From: Branchiostoma floridae | Lineage: Eukaryota; Chordata; Leptocardii; Amphioxiformes; Branchiostomatidae | Length of the DNA: 64,000 nucleotides | Assembly (NCBI RefSeq): GCF_000003815.2 | Contig: NC_049988.1 | Location: forward strand, 2,971,127-3,035,126 | Direction: 5' to 3' | Shown: one piece after another, positions 22,533 through 35,295 of the stretch | Position numbering within the stretch: position 1 is the first letter of the stretch | Layout: the number at the start of each line of letters is the position of its first letter | Notes under the pieces: model-generated | Database searches by the model: none | Told to the model about the DNA's origin: nothing | The model's input: only the letters and a program-made list of their open reading frames with translations | Translations under genes and position numbers: made by a program

Positions 22533-25197
22533 ATGTACGAACAAGCACAGCCGGTCCGGTCCCCTGTCTCTAGGCCTCAAATCACTCAAACCAGCGGGCC
22601 GCAGACCACAACACCTGCTGACCATCAGAGTGGTCGGCATGGGCGTGGTGGCCATGGCAACGTCTGTAAGATAAAGAGGGGAGAAGCGATAGAAATGTCT
22701 TCAGACACGTATGAAGAAGCCGAGGCTGTGAATATCTCGTCAACATTTCGAGAGGCCCGACTGCAGCGTGCAAAGCTACGGGGAGAATCGCCCACTGAGG
22801 AGGCTGATGACAGTAGCAACAGGCGTTATGTCAATGTACCTGACACAGCGGCCACGTCTTCAGGTAGCTGAGGATTGTTTTCGTGTTTAGAATATATTCT
22901 GTTATAGTTTTTCGCAAGCTGAGTAAATTTTGCAGTAAGATTATGGTCACTATGTCTTTATGCCCTGGTCTTTTATAACTTAATTGCATGTGCTATTATT
23001 CTGGTACCCTAGCCAGAGTACCCTTCAGATGAATAACAGCCAGTACAACATTATAGGGCGAAGAATTACTGATCGCATTTCAACGTTAACTGGGGTGACG
23101 ATGAGAAAAATTGGTTGATCTTTAAAATTACTTGCATAGTATGTTTCTACATACTTCTTTATTAATGCATATCCTTATAAGCTTCATCTTTCACTGAATA
23201 TTTTGGGTCAAAAACTGGCTTTGATCTCTGGCAATGATCGAAAAAATTTTCCACAGAAAATGATATAGTTCAGAATAGCTCCAAACTTTTTTTTCCAGAC
23301 AGCACGTATCCTGGTGAAACAAATGGCCACCGTGTTCTTCGTGACCTCGTTCGGTCCTACCGTGGCTGCATCGTGGGCGTTACTGCTGTGGTGGTGGCAA
23401 CCCTGATCATCGTGGGACTCGTCGTCATGGTGTTTATCTATAAAGAGGTATTTTATTTTGTGCCATACTAGACAAAAAATAACATCCATGAACTTTCATG
23501 ACTATGGAAACCGTGCAAAAATCCTAATTTTGAAAATCTTTGGAAACGACAGAAATCTCATATGTAATCCGCTAACACATGTGTCTTCTTACCTGTGACT
23601 TATCAGATGTTTAGTCTAGATTACCTAGAACTAGGTGTCTTCCGATGCATAATGATGGACAAACTTCATTTTTTAAAATAAAACCTTTACAAATTTCACC
23701 CATCTCAAAACGACAAAGATTGCAAACATATTCCATGAATGTACCTTTGGATTTGAAACCCCAACTAGAGATGATGATAATCAAATTTCAATTTTTTTAA
23801 AATGTTTCATTTTTCATTTCGTTGGGTTTTAATTGCATATTGGTAAAATTGTCGTCGATTCTGAAAGGTCGCTAACGTTAAGATGCTACTGCCTTTCCTT
23901 GGTGTACTTAATGATATTTGGCACTGAGAAATCGTTTTTAGGAAATATCTCAACTGTCCAACACTGTTGACGACCTGAAACGCAACATGGATGACATGTC
24001 CCAACTGTCCGACACTGTTGACGACCTAAAGCGCAACATGGATGACATGTCCCAACTGTCCAACACTGTTGACGACCTGAAACGCAACATGGATGATGTG
24101 TCGCAACTGTCCGACACTGTTGACGACCTGAAAAGCAACATGGATGATGTGTCGCAACTGTCCGACACTGTTGACGACCTGAAACGCAACATGGATGACA
24201 TGTCCCAACTGTCCAACACTGTTGACGACCTGAAACGCAACATGGATGACATGTTCCAACTGTCTGATACTGTTGACGACCTGAAACGCAAATTGGACTT
24301 CGAGAGGAACCGATCAGCAGTCTTGGAGGCAAGTCTTCGGGAGCCAAGTAAGATGATTCTTATCACTCTGACTTCATGATTCTTTTATTCATTAGAAAAA
24401 AAAACTCTCAAATTGTAGTGTATTTTTAAAGCTGCTCTGACGCACCCACTATACCATTGAACGTACAAAAACAAAAATATACACTACTTGTAGGCAGGAG
24501 ATCTTATATCATTGAAAGGAATTGACAATTGCGTAATGCGATCAGAACGTTTTTATCTTGCATGAGCTGTCAGCTTTTTTTCTGCTATTAAGAGCACAAT
24601 GTTCCATCAGTATCTTGTCCCAAAGATTACCAACTGTGGCGTGGAATCTGCTACAAGGCTTTCAACACTCGTGAGCCCTTTAACGAAGCAGCTGCAGCCT
24701 GTCGCAAAGATGGCGGCACCCTTGCCATGCCCCGAGACGCTGAGACCAACGCCTTCCTGTCCTCCTTGTACACGACCGTTGGGGGGCGTTATTTCTTCAT
24801 CGACCTACAAGATCAACGTGAAGAAGGAAGATTTGAGTGGGCCGATGGTTCTGCACTAGGGATGTACAAGTCGTGGGCTCCGGGTGAACCGGACGGTCGT
24901 GGTGATTGTGTTGTGTCCGGCGCAAGCGGTTTCTGGGGTAAAGGCAAGTGGTTCAACTACGAATGCGACTGGAGTTTCCTCTTTGCCTGCCAAGTCATGC
25001 CAGGTACTTTATCTAAAAGTACAATTTATTTGTGTCATTCTCACTTGTTCAATCGAAAAGTATTATTTGATGAAAAATTTATCTATTCAAAAGTAATTAT
25101 TTGTCTTCACAATTAGATAGACCCTAGGATTATTCTTGTGCTATTGAATATGCTAACGTCGTTCATTTTTTTTCGGGACACAGGTGCACAGAGTTGA
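22533..25197 (+). CDS. C-type lectin-like type II receptor, unit 3
   Basis: Exons 22533-22863, 23299-23447, 23942-24347, 24611-25003, then a probable last exon 25184-25197. Tail: MYEQAQPV, SSDTYEEAE and RRYVNVPDT; GRGGHGNVCKIK brings a cytoplasmic Cys not seen in most units. The stalk has seven repeats, one reading DDLKSNMDD. The lectin-like domain starts SCPKDYQLW, has FFIDL instead of FYIGL, EPD, KWFNYEC and ends FACQVMPG; six Cys are present. The last exon is odd: where others have a tttcag acceptor, this copy has tttcgg. The next AG is at 25182-25183; using it gives GAQS and a stop, without the tail Cys. Predicted length about 430 residues. If splicing fails, reading through from exon 4 ends soon in the intron instead. 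Confidence 0.82.
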
Positions 25198-27051
25198 CAG
25201 GCTGAACTCTTACCAATACTTTTCGTTGGGGCTGCAATGAATTACAATACAACTCGACCAACCACGGTTACTATCTATTCAAGAGGTGGAGTTATTTTAG
25301 GCCAAGTAGCAAGTTGCATACTCAATAGTTGGAGTAAAGCCAATGGGCCAAATAGCAAGTTTTGTTCTTAACGTTAATAAAACCTTGTTGACTAGGAATC
25401 TAACACATTTACTGAAGCAATTTAGTACTATAGAATGCAACTGCACTGCTTTAATCAATCTCAAGCCTTATTACAATATGGGAGTTAGAAATCTCCCTGT
25501 TTTAGTCACATTCGCACGGAATAGTGCATTAGATGCAGAAGTCGTCATATGTATTAGGTTTTTGAAACTTGGAAGATCTGTATGTAATGTTGAAAATCTT
25601 GATTCATAGTAATTCAGTACTTTTAGTGAAATATGTCTTTTGGAGCTTCACTTTGGTCAAGACTACAGCAGAAGTGATGATTGATGCTGAATTGAGTTGT
25701 AATGTTAATGGCTGTTGACCAAGAACGCTTTTGGTAAATGTGTTTCATTAGGGTTTTCACAATAATATGCGCAAAACAAACAACCTAAGTGCACATGCGC
25801 ACAAATACAAACAACACACACACACACATACACAGAGAGAGAGAGAGTGTGTGAGATTGAGAGAGAGAGAACACAGAAAGATAGAGATATATAGAAAAGA
25901 TAGGCTCATAAGGACTGACATCAACTATATCATAAACATTGTAATTGTTGATATTTGATAAACTAAAATGTATCTTCAAAATTTCTAAAAGGTACACAAA
26001 GTTTTTTTTCGCCCGTTACTTAATAAAAAGCTATTAATATTATGTGCATAAGAAACTTATCATTGCTCTGAGATACCAGGGAACCGAGTATTATAAGTGT
26101 GCTAGTGGATTTCAGTCTGAGAGACAGTTATCGTTCTCCTGTTTTTGTCTTGGAATTTCTTACAGTGGTAACATGTCATTGGGCATATTCTATTAGTTGG
26201 TTTTATGAAATATTTTATTTCAACAGAAAGTTATTTTAATCTCAGTGGTTTTTCAAGTGTAATATAAGTCAATTCATGTGCACGATTATAATTATTTCTA
26301 TTACGGCGTTCAGCCCATAGCAAATGTTTGATAAATAGATCGATAATAATCGATATGGAGACATAAAGAGAGACAGCCTGTCGGACAGAGACATAGCAAA
26401 GAACGTGTCATAAGGTGATCATTATTATTCATTAAGACGTTGTTATGACAAGGCCAAGGTTTTATTGCACTGTAATGTAAAATAATAATTTTGGCTAGAC
26501 TAAGTTCTTATCTCGTCTACTTTCGTTGTGCTACCTGGACTACTAAGTTGTCAATGTCCTAGTCATACCCACGGAGAAATGAATGTAAGCAATGTTTAAC
26601 AATAAAGTATGAAATATTCAAGGAGATATGTCTCCTAATTGGTGTGTCAACAAATAGTGAAGGATTTATGTGTGTTTATACTATAAACATGTTATTCAAT
26701 AGCAACGAAGAATGTGTGCATGTAGGCGTGTGTGCTATGGTAGCACCAGCTTGACAGGTGGCAGCAACTCTGAGACGTAATTCTAAAAAAACACGTGTGT
26801 TCAGCAACTAAACTTTACAAGCTCTCACGTACCTATTAAACAGGCTAACTTCGATTTGTCTGCCTTCTTGCGTATAGGTTGACGTCTTCATCCTGAAAAA
26901 CAAAATACTATTTTCACTGCGCCACAGCACTTGCATTTCCATATAAGGGCAACGACAACATCGCATCTACAGACTAATCAGACTATAGTTTTGTTGTATT
27001 CATGTATACCAGCTTTAGGCTGCTCAAACGTTGTTTGTCAGAACAGTAGAA
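25198..27051. other. Spacer, unit 3 to unit 4
   Basis: 3' flank with a CA/GA-rich tract at 25810-25875 and AATAAA at 26022-26027, then the conserved unit 5' flank (gtcatacccacggagaaatg near 26562). No other gene is seen. Confidence 0.65.
26939..26948 (+). promoter_or_regulatory. Unit 4 TATA/CArG-like element
   Basis: CCATATAAGG, 104 bp before the ATG. Confidence 0.6.
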
Positions 27052-29435
27052 ATGTACGAACAAGCACAGCCGGTCCGGTGCCCTGTCTCGGGGCCCTACA
27101 GCAGTCAAACCAGCGGGCCGCAGACCCCAACACCTGCTGACCATCAGAGTGGTCGGCATGGGCGTGGCCGCCATGGCAACGTCTCTAATATAAAGAGGGG
27201 AGAAGGGATAGAAATGTCTTCAGACACGTATGAAGAAGCCGAGGCTGTGAATATCTCGTCAACATTTCGAGAGGCCCGACTGCAGAGTGCAAAGCTACGG
27301 GGAGAGTCAGCCGTTGATGGGGCTGATGACAATAGCAACAGGCGCTATGTCAATGTACCTGACACTGCGGCAACGTCTACAGGTAGCTGAGGCTTGTTTT
27401 CGTGTTTAGAATATATTCTGTTATAGTTTTTCGCAAGCTGAGTAAATTTTGCAGTAAGATTATGGTCACTATGTCTTTATGGTCTGGTCTTTTATAACTT
27501 AATTGCATGTGGTATTATTCTGGTACCCTAGCCGGAGTGCCCTCCAGATGAATAACAGCCAGTTTAAACATTATAGGGCGAAGAATTACTGATAGAATTG
27601 CAACGTTAACTGGGGTGACGATGAGAAAAATTGGTTAATCTTTAAAATTACTTGCATAGTATGTTTATACATACATCTTCATTAATGCATATCCTTATAA
27701 GCTTCATTTTTTTACTTAATACTTTGGGTCAAAAACTGGCTTTGATCTCTGGCAATGATCTTATCTAAATCAATATTTAAGCCTTGAAAACAATTTCCAC
27801 AGAAAATGATATAGTTCAGAATAGCTCCAAGGTTTTTTTCCAGACAGCATGTATCCTGGTGGAACAAATGGCCACCGTGTTGTTCGTGACTTCGTTCGGT
27901 CCTACCGTGGCTGCATCGTGGGCGGTACTGCTGTGGTGGCAACCCTGATCATCGTTGGACTTGTCGTGATGGTGTTCATCAATAGAGAGGTATTTTGTTT
28001 CGTGACATACTAGAAAAAAGCTGTCAAAATCACATTCATGAATTTTCTTAATTATGGAAATTTTGCAAAAATCATAATTTTGAAAATCCTTTTAAAAGGC
28101 AGTCCTCGTACCTTTGACTTTTCAGCTGTCTAGAATACCTAGAAGTAGGAGTTTCCGGAGACCTAAGGATGGATATTATTTTCAAATGAGACCTATTTCA
28201 CCCATCTGAAAATGACCTAGATTTCGAAGATATTCCAAGAATGGGCCTGTGGATTTGAACTCCAACTATCGTTGATAATTAATTAGACAAAGTAGTTTTT
28301 TGTTTAATATTACTTTAGTATTTCATTTCGTTGCATTTCCTTGGTAACTTAATCATGTTTTGCTCTGCGAAATCGTTTATAGGAAATATCTCAACTGTCC
28401 GACACTGTTGGAGACCTGAAACGCAACATGGATGACGTGTCCCAACTGTCCAACACTGTTGACGACATGAAACGCAACATGGATGACTTGTCCCAACTGT
28501 CCAACACTGTTGACGACCTGAAATGCAAATTGGACATCGAGAGAAACAGATCAGCAATCTTGGAGGCATGTATTCGGGAGCCAAGTAAGATGATTCTTAT
28601 TAGTCTGACTTTATGATTCTTTTATCCATTAGAAAAAAAACATAAATGGCAATGCCTTTTTTTAAAGCTAAACTAACGTATCCACTATACTATTGAACGT
28701 AAAAGTATGAAAACGTACACTACTTGTAGGTAGGAGATCTTATATCAATGAAAGGAATTGACATTTGCGTAATGCGGTCAGAACGTTTTTATCTTTAGCT
28801 GTCAGCTTTTGTCTGCTACTAAGAGCACAATGCCCCCCCAGTATATTGTCCCGATGGTTACCAACTGTGGCGTGGAATCTGCTACAAGGCATTCGACACT
28901 CCTACGCCTTTTAATGAATCAGCTGCAGCCTGTCGCAAAGATGGCGGCACCCTTGCCATGCCTCGAGACGCTGAGACCAACGCCTTCCTGATCTCCTTAT
29001 ACATGTCCCTGAGGGAAGACGATCCTCGATTCTATATCGGCCTGCAAGATCAACGTGAAGAAGGAAGATTTGAGTGGGCCGATGGTTATGCACTAGGAGT
29101 GTACAACTCGTGGGCCCGGGGTGAACCGGATGGTAGTGGCGATTGTGTTGTGTCCAGCGCAAGCGGTTTCTGGAAAGGGAAGTGGCTCAACTACGAATGC
29201 TACCGGAGTTTCGGCTTCGTCTGCCAAGCTATTCCAGGTGCTTCATTTAAAAGTACAATTTCTTCCTGTCATTCTAGCTTGTTAACACGAAAAGTGTTCA
29301 TGAAAACATGTACCAAAGTAATCAGTTGTCTTTATAATTAGAAAAACGGTTACCCTAAAACTCTTCTTATTCTATTGAAAATGCTAACGTCTTTCATTCC
29401 TTTCAGGACACAGGTGCACAGAGGTGACAGGCTGA
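27052..29435 (+). CDS. C-type lectin-like type II receptor, unit 4
   Basis: Exons 27052-27382, 27844-27989, 28383-28584, 28842-29237, 29407-29435 (TGA); 367 residues, all frames intact. Tail as in unit 1 with MYEQAQPV, SSDTYEEAE and RRYVNVPDT; exon 2 reads DSMYPGGTNGHRVV and its helix ends FINRE rather than FIYKE. The stalk has three repeats, the first with VGDLKRN and the second with VDDMKRN, and a Cys in the last (DDLKCKLD), which could form an inter-chain disulphide in a coiled coil. The lectin-like domain has YCPDGYQLW, FYIGL, EPD, KWLNYEC and six Cys; it ends GHRCTEVTG. Confidence 0.9.
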
Positions 29436-29976
29436 ACTCTCACCAATGCTTAACGACGGTTCTGCAACAAATTACAATACAAATCGACCAACCACCGTTA
29501 CTACCGACTCACGACCTGCAGTTAAGCCAACGGGCGAAAAAGCAAGTTTTTTTTTCTCGATGTTATGTAAACTTTGATGACTGAGAACTGAACACAATTA
29601 CTGAAGCAATTCAGTACTAGAGAATGCAATTGCACTATTGTAATCAATCATTTATTCAAATTTGCACTGAATGGTGCATTAAATGCAGTAGTCAACGTCA
29701 TATCTATATGGGTGCTTTAAACATGGAAGACCTTTATGTAAATGTGGAAAAGGTCGATTTATATAGTAATTCTTGTACTAGTCGTGAAATGTGTCTTTTG
29801 GACCTTCGCTAGGGTCAAGACTATAGCAGAAGTGATGATTAATGCTGTATTGAGTTCTAATGTTAATGTTTGCAATTGTTAACCAAGAACACTTTTGGTA
29901 AATGTGTTTCATTAGGGGTTTCGCAATAATATGCGCAAAACACACAACCCAAGTACACATGCGCACAAATACAAAC

Positions 29977-29978
<2 letters not shown>

Positions 29979-30025
<47 letters not shown>

Positions 30026-30044
30026 ACACACACACAGACACACA

Positions 30045-30079
<35 letters not shown>
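29979..30079. repeat. (CA)n microsatellite, ~100 bp
   Basis: CA run broken by a few CAGA words. It lies at the same place in the unit as the shorter CA tracts near 17950, 25815, 40140 and 58200. Open frames of Val-Cys or Thr-His through it are artefacts. Confidence 0.97.
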
Positions 30080-30081
<2 letters not shown>

Positions 30082-31125
30082 ACACATATCACAGAAAGAG
30101 AGAGACATATAGAATTGATAGACTCATAAGAAGTGTTACCAGCTTTCAAATTGGTGAAAGGAATGGCAACTGCTGATGTGTGATAAACTGAAATTTATCT
30201 TTTGATTTTCTATAAAGTACACAGATAAAGTTTTCCCTTTCTTTAATATGAAGCTATGAATATCATGTGCTAATATACAATCATAATTTAATATAATTAG
30301 GCATATTCTTGCATTATATATATCAAGAACATCAGAGAACAGCCTGAGACGAAGTTATCGTTCTCTATTTTTTGTCTTGTAATTTCTTACAGCTTGCGGT
30401 AAGACACCATGGGGCGTAATCTATTCACGGATCACTGTGTTGTAGGATATTTTATTTTAATAGAAATTTATTTCAATCTTAAGTGGTTTTGGAAGTGTAA
30501 TGTAAGACACTTTACGTGTACACTTTTCCTTGTGTCACTGTACAATGTTAAAAATTGATCAATTTCAATCGAGATATGAAGACCGTGAACTAGACAGATA
30601 CAGACAGAAAAAGAGAAAAGAGTATTATTATTTGATAATCATCATTTTTCATTAAGGAGCTGTGATGATCAGTTTGTCTTGCATTCCAAAGTAAAGTAAG
30701 AAATTAATGTTAACAAGACTAAGTTCTCATCTCTACCGCTTTCGTTGTGCTACCTGGACTGCTAAGTTGTCAATGCCAAGTCATACCCACAGAGAAATGC
30801 ATGTGGGCATTGCATTTAATAATAAAGAATGAGATATTGACGGAGATGTGTCTTTTGATAGGTGTTTCAACAAACAATAAATGAGATATTTGTGTTTACA
30901 GCATGTTAATCAATAGCAACGAAGAATCTGCGAATTTCAGCGTGTCTGTTGGTAATAACATATTGTACTGGTGGCAAGAAGAGTAGTAAATATTAAAAAA
31001 ACACACGTGTTTTCAGGAACTAAACTTGGCGAACTTCGATTTGTCTGCCTTCTTGCGTAGGTTGACGTGTTCGCTTGTTGAAAAACAAAATGCCATTTGC
31101 ACTGCGCCACAGCCCGCTTGTCTTT

Positions 31126-31135
31126 CCATATAAGG
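31126..31135 (+). promoter_or_regulatory. Unit 5 TATA/CArG-like element
   Basis: CCATATAAGG, 107 bp before the usual ATG position (31242). Confidence 0.6.
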
Positions 31136-31287
31136 GCAAAGACAACATCGCTTCTTCAGACTAATCGTGACATCATGTTGTTATATTCATGTATCTGTAA
31201 GATCTTTAGGCTGCTCAAACGTTGTTTGTCAGAACAGTACAATGTACGAACAAGCATGAAAATGAAAAGATAGGAGAAGGAATAGAA

Positions 31288-33896
31288 ATGTCTTCAGACA
31301 CGTATGAAGAAGCCGAGTCTGTGAATATCTCGTCAACATTTCGAGAGGCCCGACTGCAGCGTGCAAAGCTACCGGGAGAGTCACCAGTTGAGGGGGTTGA
31401 TGACAGTAGCAACAGGTGTTACGTGAATGTACCTGACTCAGCGGCAACATCTACAGGTAGCTGAACCTTATTTTCGTGTTTAGAATATACCTTTGGAGTT
31501 TTTTTTTGTACGCTGCATAAATTTTGCACTTAGATTATCGCCACTAACTATGTCTTTATCCTCTAATCTTTGATAGCTTAATTGCATATGCTGTTATCCT
31601 GTTTCCCTAGACCGAGTACCCTACAGGTAAATTTCAGCCAGTTAAATATTTAAGCCCCAAGTACTATTGAACGAATTTCAACTGGGGTGACATTTGATCT
31701 TTAAAATTACTTTCATAGCACGTTTCTGCATATATCTTTATAAAATCAAAACCTCATCCATCTTTTTTTTGTTCATACTTTGCGTCAAAAATTGACTTTG
31801 ATCTCTGGAAATCATCTTATTGTAACCTATACTTCATATTTTAGAACGCTTTCTCAAGAAAGATGACATAGTTCAGAATAGCTCCAAAGTTTTTGTTTCT
31901 TTCCAGACAGCACGTATCCTGGTGGAACAAATGGCCGCCGTGTTCTTCGTGACTTCGTTCGGTCCTACCGTGGCTGCATCGTGGGCGTTACTGCTGTGGT
32001 GGCAACCTTGATCATCGTGGGACTCGTCGTCATGGTGGTCATCTATAGAGAGGTATTTCATTTTGTGCCAAATTCGTACAAAAAAGGTGTCAAAATCACA
32101 TCCACGAACTTTCATTAATATGGAAACTGTGCAAAAAATCTTAAGTTTGAAAATCTTTTTGAACGACAGAATTCTGGGTGGGATAGCGCCCCGGGCGGAA
32201 TCCCAGGGGATTGCACCCGAGAGTGAATGGCCTCGCACTGGCCCCATGGTACCTTGCGCCGCAGGGAGAGCTCGCAGGGGGCCACCAACCAAACACAACC
32301 GGAGGCAAAACACCGCCTCTCGCGACCCACCCTCCTCTCCCTACCCTTGCCTCGTTTCTCTTGCGGCCTAGGTTCTCTGGGGCCCATCAGTGTTCCCTAT
32401 TGGTCTTCCATTAAACTCTGAATCCGGCCAGTCCCTGGTGTGGTGTGTCTCATTGGTGTAATCTTATATGTAATCCGTTAACACAAGTGTCCTCACCTGT
32501 GACTTTTCAGATGTTTAGTCTAGATTACCTGGAACGAGGGGTGGCCCGATACATAAGGATTGGATACATTTTTTTATATTAAATGAAACCTATAGTTTAC
32601 TGATTTCACTCATCTCAAAACGACAAAGATTGCAAACATATTCTAAGAACGGGCCTCTGGTTTTGAAACCCCAACTAGAATTGTTGATGATCAAATTTCA
32701 ATTTGTTTAAATTCTTTCACTTTCATTTCGTTGCATTCTAATTGCATATTGGTAAAATTCTCCTGTCGTCGATTCAGAAAGCTAACGTTAAGGTGCCACC
32801 GCCTTTCCTTGGTGTACTTAATAAAATTTGGCACTGCGAAATCGTTTATAGGAAATATCTCAACTGTCTGTCAGTGTTGACGACCTGAAACGCAATATGG
32901 ATGATGTGTCCCAACTGTCCGACACTGTTGACGACCTGAAACGCAACATGGATGACGTGTCCCAACTGTCCGACACTGTTGACGACCTGAAACGCAAATT
33001 GGACACCGAGAGAAACCGATCAGCAGTCTTGGAGGCATGTCTTCGGGAGCCAAGTAAGATATTTCTTATTATACTGACTTAATATTATGATTCTTTTGTC
33101 CATTAGAAAAAATCGTAATTGGCAGTGTTTTTTAAAGCTGCACCGACGAATTCTACTATACTATGAAACGTACAAATACGAAAACATCCACTACTTGTAG
33201 GCAGGAGATCTTATATCATTGAAAGGAATTGACAATTGCGTAATGCGATCAGAACGTTTTTATCTTGAGCTGTCAGTTTTTTTTTCTGCTACTAAGACAC
33301 AATTTTCCCTCAGTATCTTGTCCCGATGGTTACCAACTGTGGCGTGGAATCTGCTACAAGGCATTCGACACTCGTGAGCCCTTTAACGAAGCAGCTGCAA
33401 CCTGTCGCAAAGATGGCGGCACCCTTGCCATGCCCCGAGACGCAGAGACCAACGCCTTCCTGAGCTCCTTATATGGGTCCCTGAGGGAATACGATCATCG
33501 ATTCTATATCGGCCTGCAAGATCAACGTGAAGAAGGAAAATTTGAGTGGGCCGATGGTTCTGCACTAGGGGAGTACAACTCGTGGACCCCGGTCGAACTG
33601 AATGGTGATGGTGATTGCGTTGTGTCCGTCGCAAGCGGTTTCTGGAAAGAGAAGTGGTACAACTTCAAATGCGACATGAGTTTCGGCTTCGTCTGCCAAG
33701 CTATTCCAGGTGCTTCATGTAAAAGTACAATTTCTTCATGTCATTCTCACTTGTTAACTCGACAAGTAGTATTTGATGAAAATATGTGTCAAAGTAATCA
33801 TTTGTCTTTACAATTAGATAGACCCTAGAATTTTTCTTATGCTATTGGATATGCTAACGTCGATCATTCCTTTCAGAGGCGACAGGCTTTCGATGA
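31288..33896 (+). CDS. C-type lectin-like receptor, unit 5 (exon 1 deletion, internal start)
   Basis: The normal ATG (31242) reads MYEQA then TGA (31257-31259), because about 120 bp of exon 1 between GCA and the aatgaaaagatagg segment is missing. The frame is open from the Met equivalent to Met55 (31288-31290, MSSDTYEEAES). Exons from there: 31288-31456, 31907-32052, 32852-33053, 33314-33709, 33877-33896 (TGA); 310 residues. RRYVNV has become RCYVNV. The stalk has three repeats, the first altered (SVSVDDLKRN). The lectin-like domain has six Cys and FYIGL, but the binding loop reads ELN in place of EPD, and the later motif is KWYNFKC. The last exon has lost the stretch encoding HRCT, so the protein ends EATGFR without the tail Cys. 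Intron 2 carries a GC-rich insertion also found in unit 8. Confidence 0.58.
32176..32465. mobile_element. GC-rich insertion in unit 5 intron 2
   Basis: Other units read aattctcatatgtaatccg here; unit 5 has about 290 bp of GC-rich sequence between aattct and atatgtaatcc. It ends ttaaactctgaatccggccag...ggtgtaatctt. No clear inverted ends; flanking aattct/aatctt might be a weak target duplication. The same insertion is at 46429-46701 in unit 8. Family unknown. Confidence 0.65.
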
Positions 33897-35295
33897 TTCT
33901 GCGCCAAATTAAAATACATCTCGACCAACCACGGTTACTACCTATTCAAGAGCTGGAGGTTTTTTAGGCCTAGTAGCAGGTTGCATGCTCAACAGATGGA
34001 GTAAAGCCAACGGACCAAATAGCAAGTTTTGCTCTCGATGCTATGAAAAACCTTGTTGACTAAGAAAAGAGACACATTTACTGAAGCAATTCAGTACTAG
34101 AGAATACGATTGCACTTATTCTACCAATTTTAAGTCTTAGTTCAATTCGGGTGTTTAGACATCTCATTGCGTTATTCACATTTGTCCAGAATGGCGGTTA
34201 AGATACAGCAATTGAGGTTATATGCAGGTGAGTGAAACTTGGAGGATTTGTATGCAATGAAGAAAAGCTCGATTCACAGTAGCAGTGAAATGTGTTGTGG
34301 AGCTTTACTATAGTCAAAACTGCAACAGAAGTCGTGGCTAATATGCTGTTTTGAGTTCTACTTCAATGGCTGTTGACAAAGAACACTTTTTGTAGATGTT
34401 TTTCATTACGGTTTTCACAATGATATAAAAACAAACACTCCGAGCAAAGACATGCACACAAATACAACGACACCATGGATAACATGTGTTATGATATATC
34501 TTATTTCAATAGAATTTTTTTCAATCTCAAGTATAATGTTGGACTATCTTTATGTCTGAACTTTTACTTGTGTTACTGTACAATGTTAAAATAGTTCGAT
34601 TTCAATCGAGATATAGAGACAGCTCTATGACAGAGACAGACATAAAGAAAATAGTGTGTCATTGGATGATCATCATTATTCATTAAGGAGCTGTGATGAT
34701 CAGTTTGTATTGCATTCCAAAGTTAAGTAAAAATTTAATGTTAGCAAGACCACGTTCTCATCTCTACCTTACGTTGTGCTACCTGGTCCACTAAAGTTGT
34801 CCATACCCTAGTCATGCCCACAGAGAAATGCATGTGGGCATTGTTAAACAATAGAGAAAGATATCTGGACGGAGATATGTCTCTTAATTGGTACGCAACA
34901 AACAGTGAAGTAGATATGTGTGTTTATGGCATGTTAGTCAATAGCAACGAAAAAGCTGTGCATGTCGGCGTGTCTGCTATGGTAGCACCAGCTTGTACAG
35001 GTGGCAGTAAGAGTCGAAAATATGAAAGAAAGTGTGTTCAGCAACTAAACTTTGCGAGCTATCACGTGCCTTTTGAAAGGTTAACTCAAATGTGTCTGCC
35101 TCTGACGTAGGTTGACGTGTTCGCTTGTTGAAAAACAAAATGCCATTTGCACTAAGTCACAGTCCGCTTGTCTTTCCATATGTATAAGGACAAATACAAC
35201 GTAAAATATCCAGACTAATCGCGATTCATTTTGCTATATTCATGTATCTGTAACAGCTTTAGGCTACTCTAACGTTGTTTGTCAGAACAGTAGAA
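33897..35295. other. Spacer, unit 5 to unit 6
   Basis: Close match to the unit 7-8 spacer (43941-45376), including ctagtagcaggttgcatgct. The CA tract usual at this place is absent. No gene is seen. Confidence 0.65.
35176..35189 (+). promoter_or_regulatory. Unit 6 TATA-like element, variant
   Basis: ccatatgtataagg: four bases are inserted compared with CCATATAAGG, so the CArG fit is lost but TATAAGG remains, 107 bp or so before the ATG. Unit 8 shares this form. Confidence 0.5.

Larger units (their letters stand above)
29436..31241. other. Spacer, unit 4 to unit 5
   Basis: 3' flank carrying a large CA microsatellite (listed separately), then the unit 5 5' flank. No gene is seen. Confidence 0.65.

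Noticed and set aside
29778-30149. Val-Cys or Thr-His open frames
   Set aside because: They are translations of the CA microsatellite.
32063-32421. Open frames of 60-146 codons over the GC-rich insertion of unit 5 (also unit 8)
   Set aside because: They cross the insertion edges and differ between the two copies; no conserved protein is seen.
34814-35110. 98-codon open frame in the unit 6 5' flank (similar at 22108, 44972 and 50298)
   Set aside because: The region is conserved between units, but the frame shifts and stops differ from copy to copy, so it looks like conserved flank, not coding sequence.
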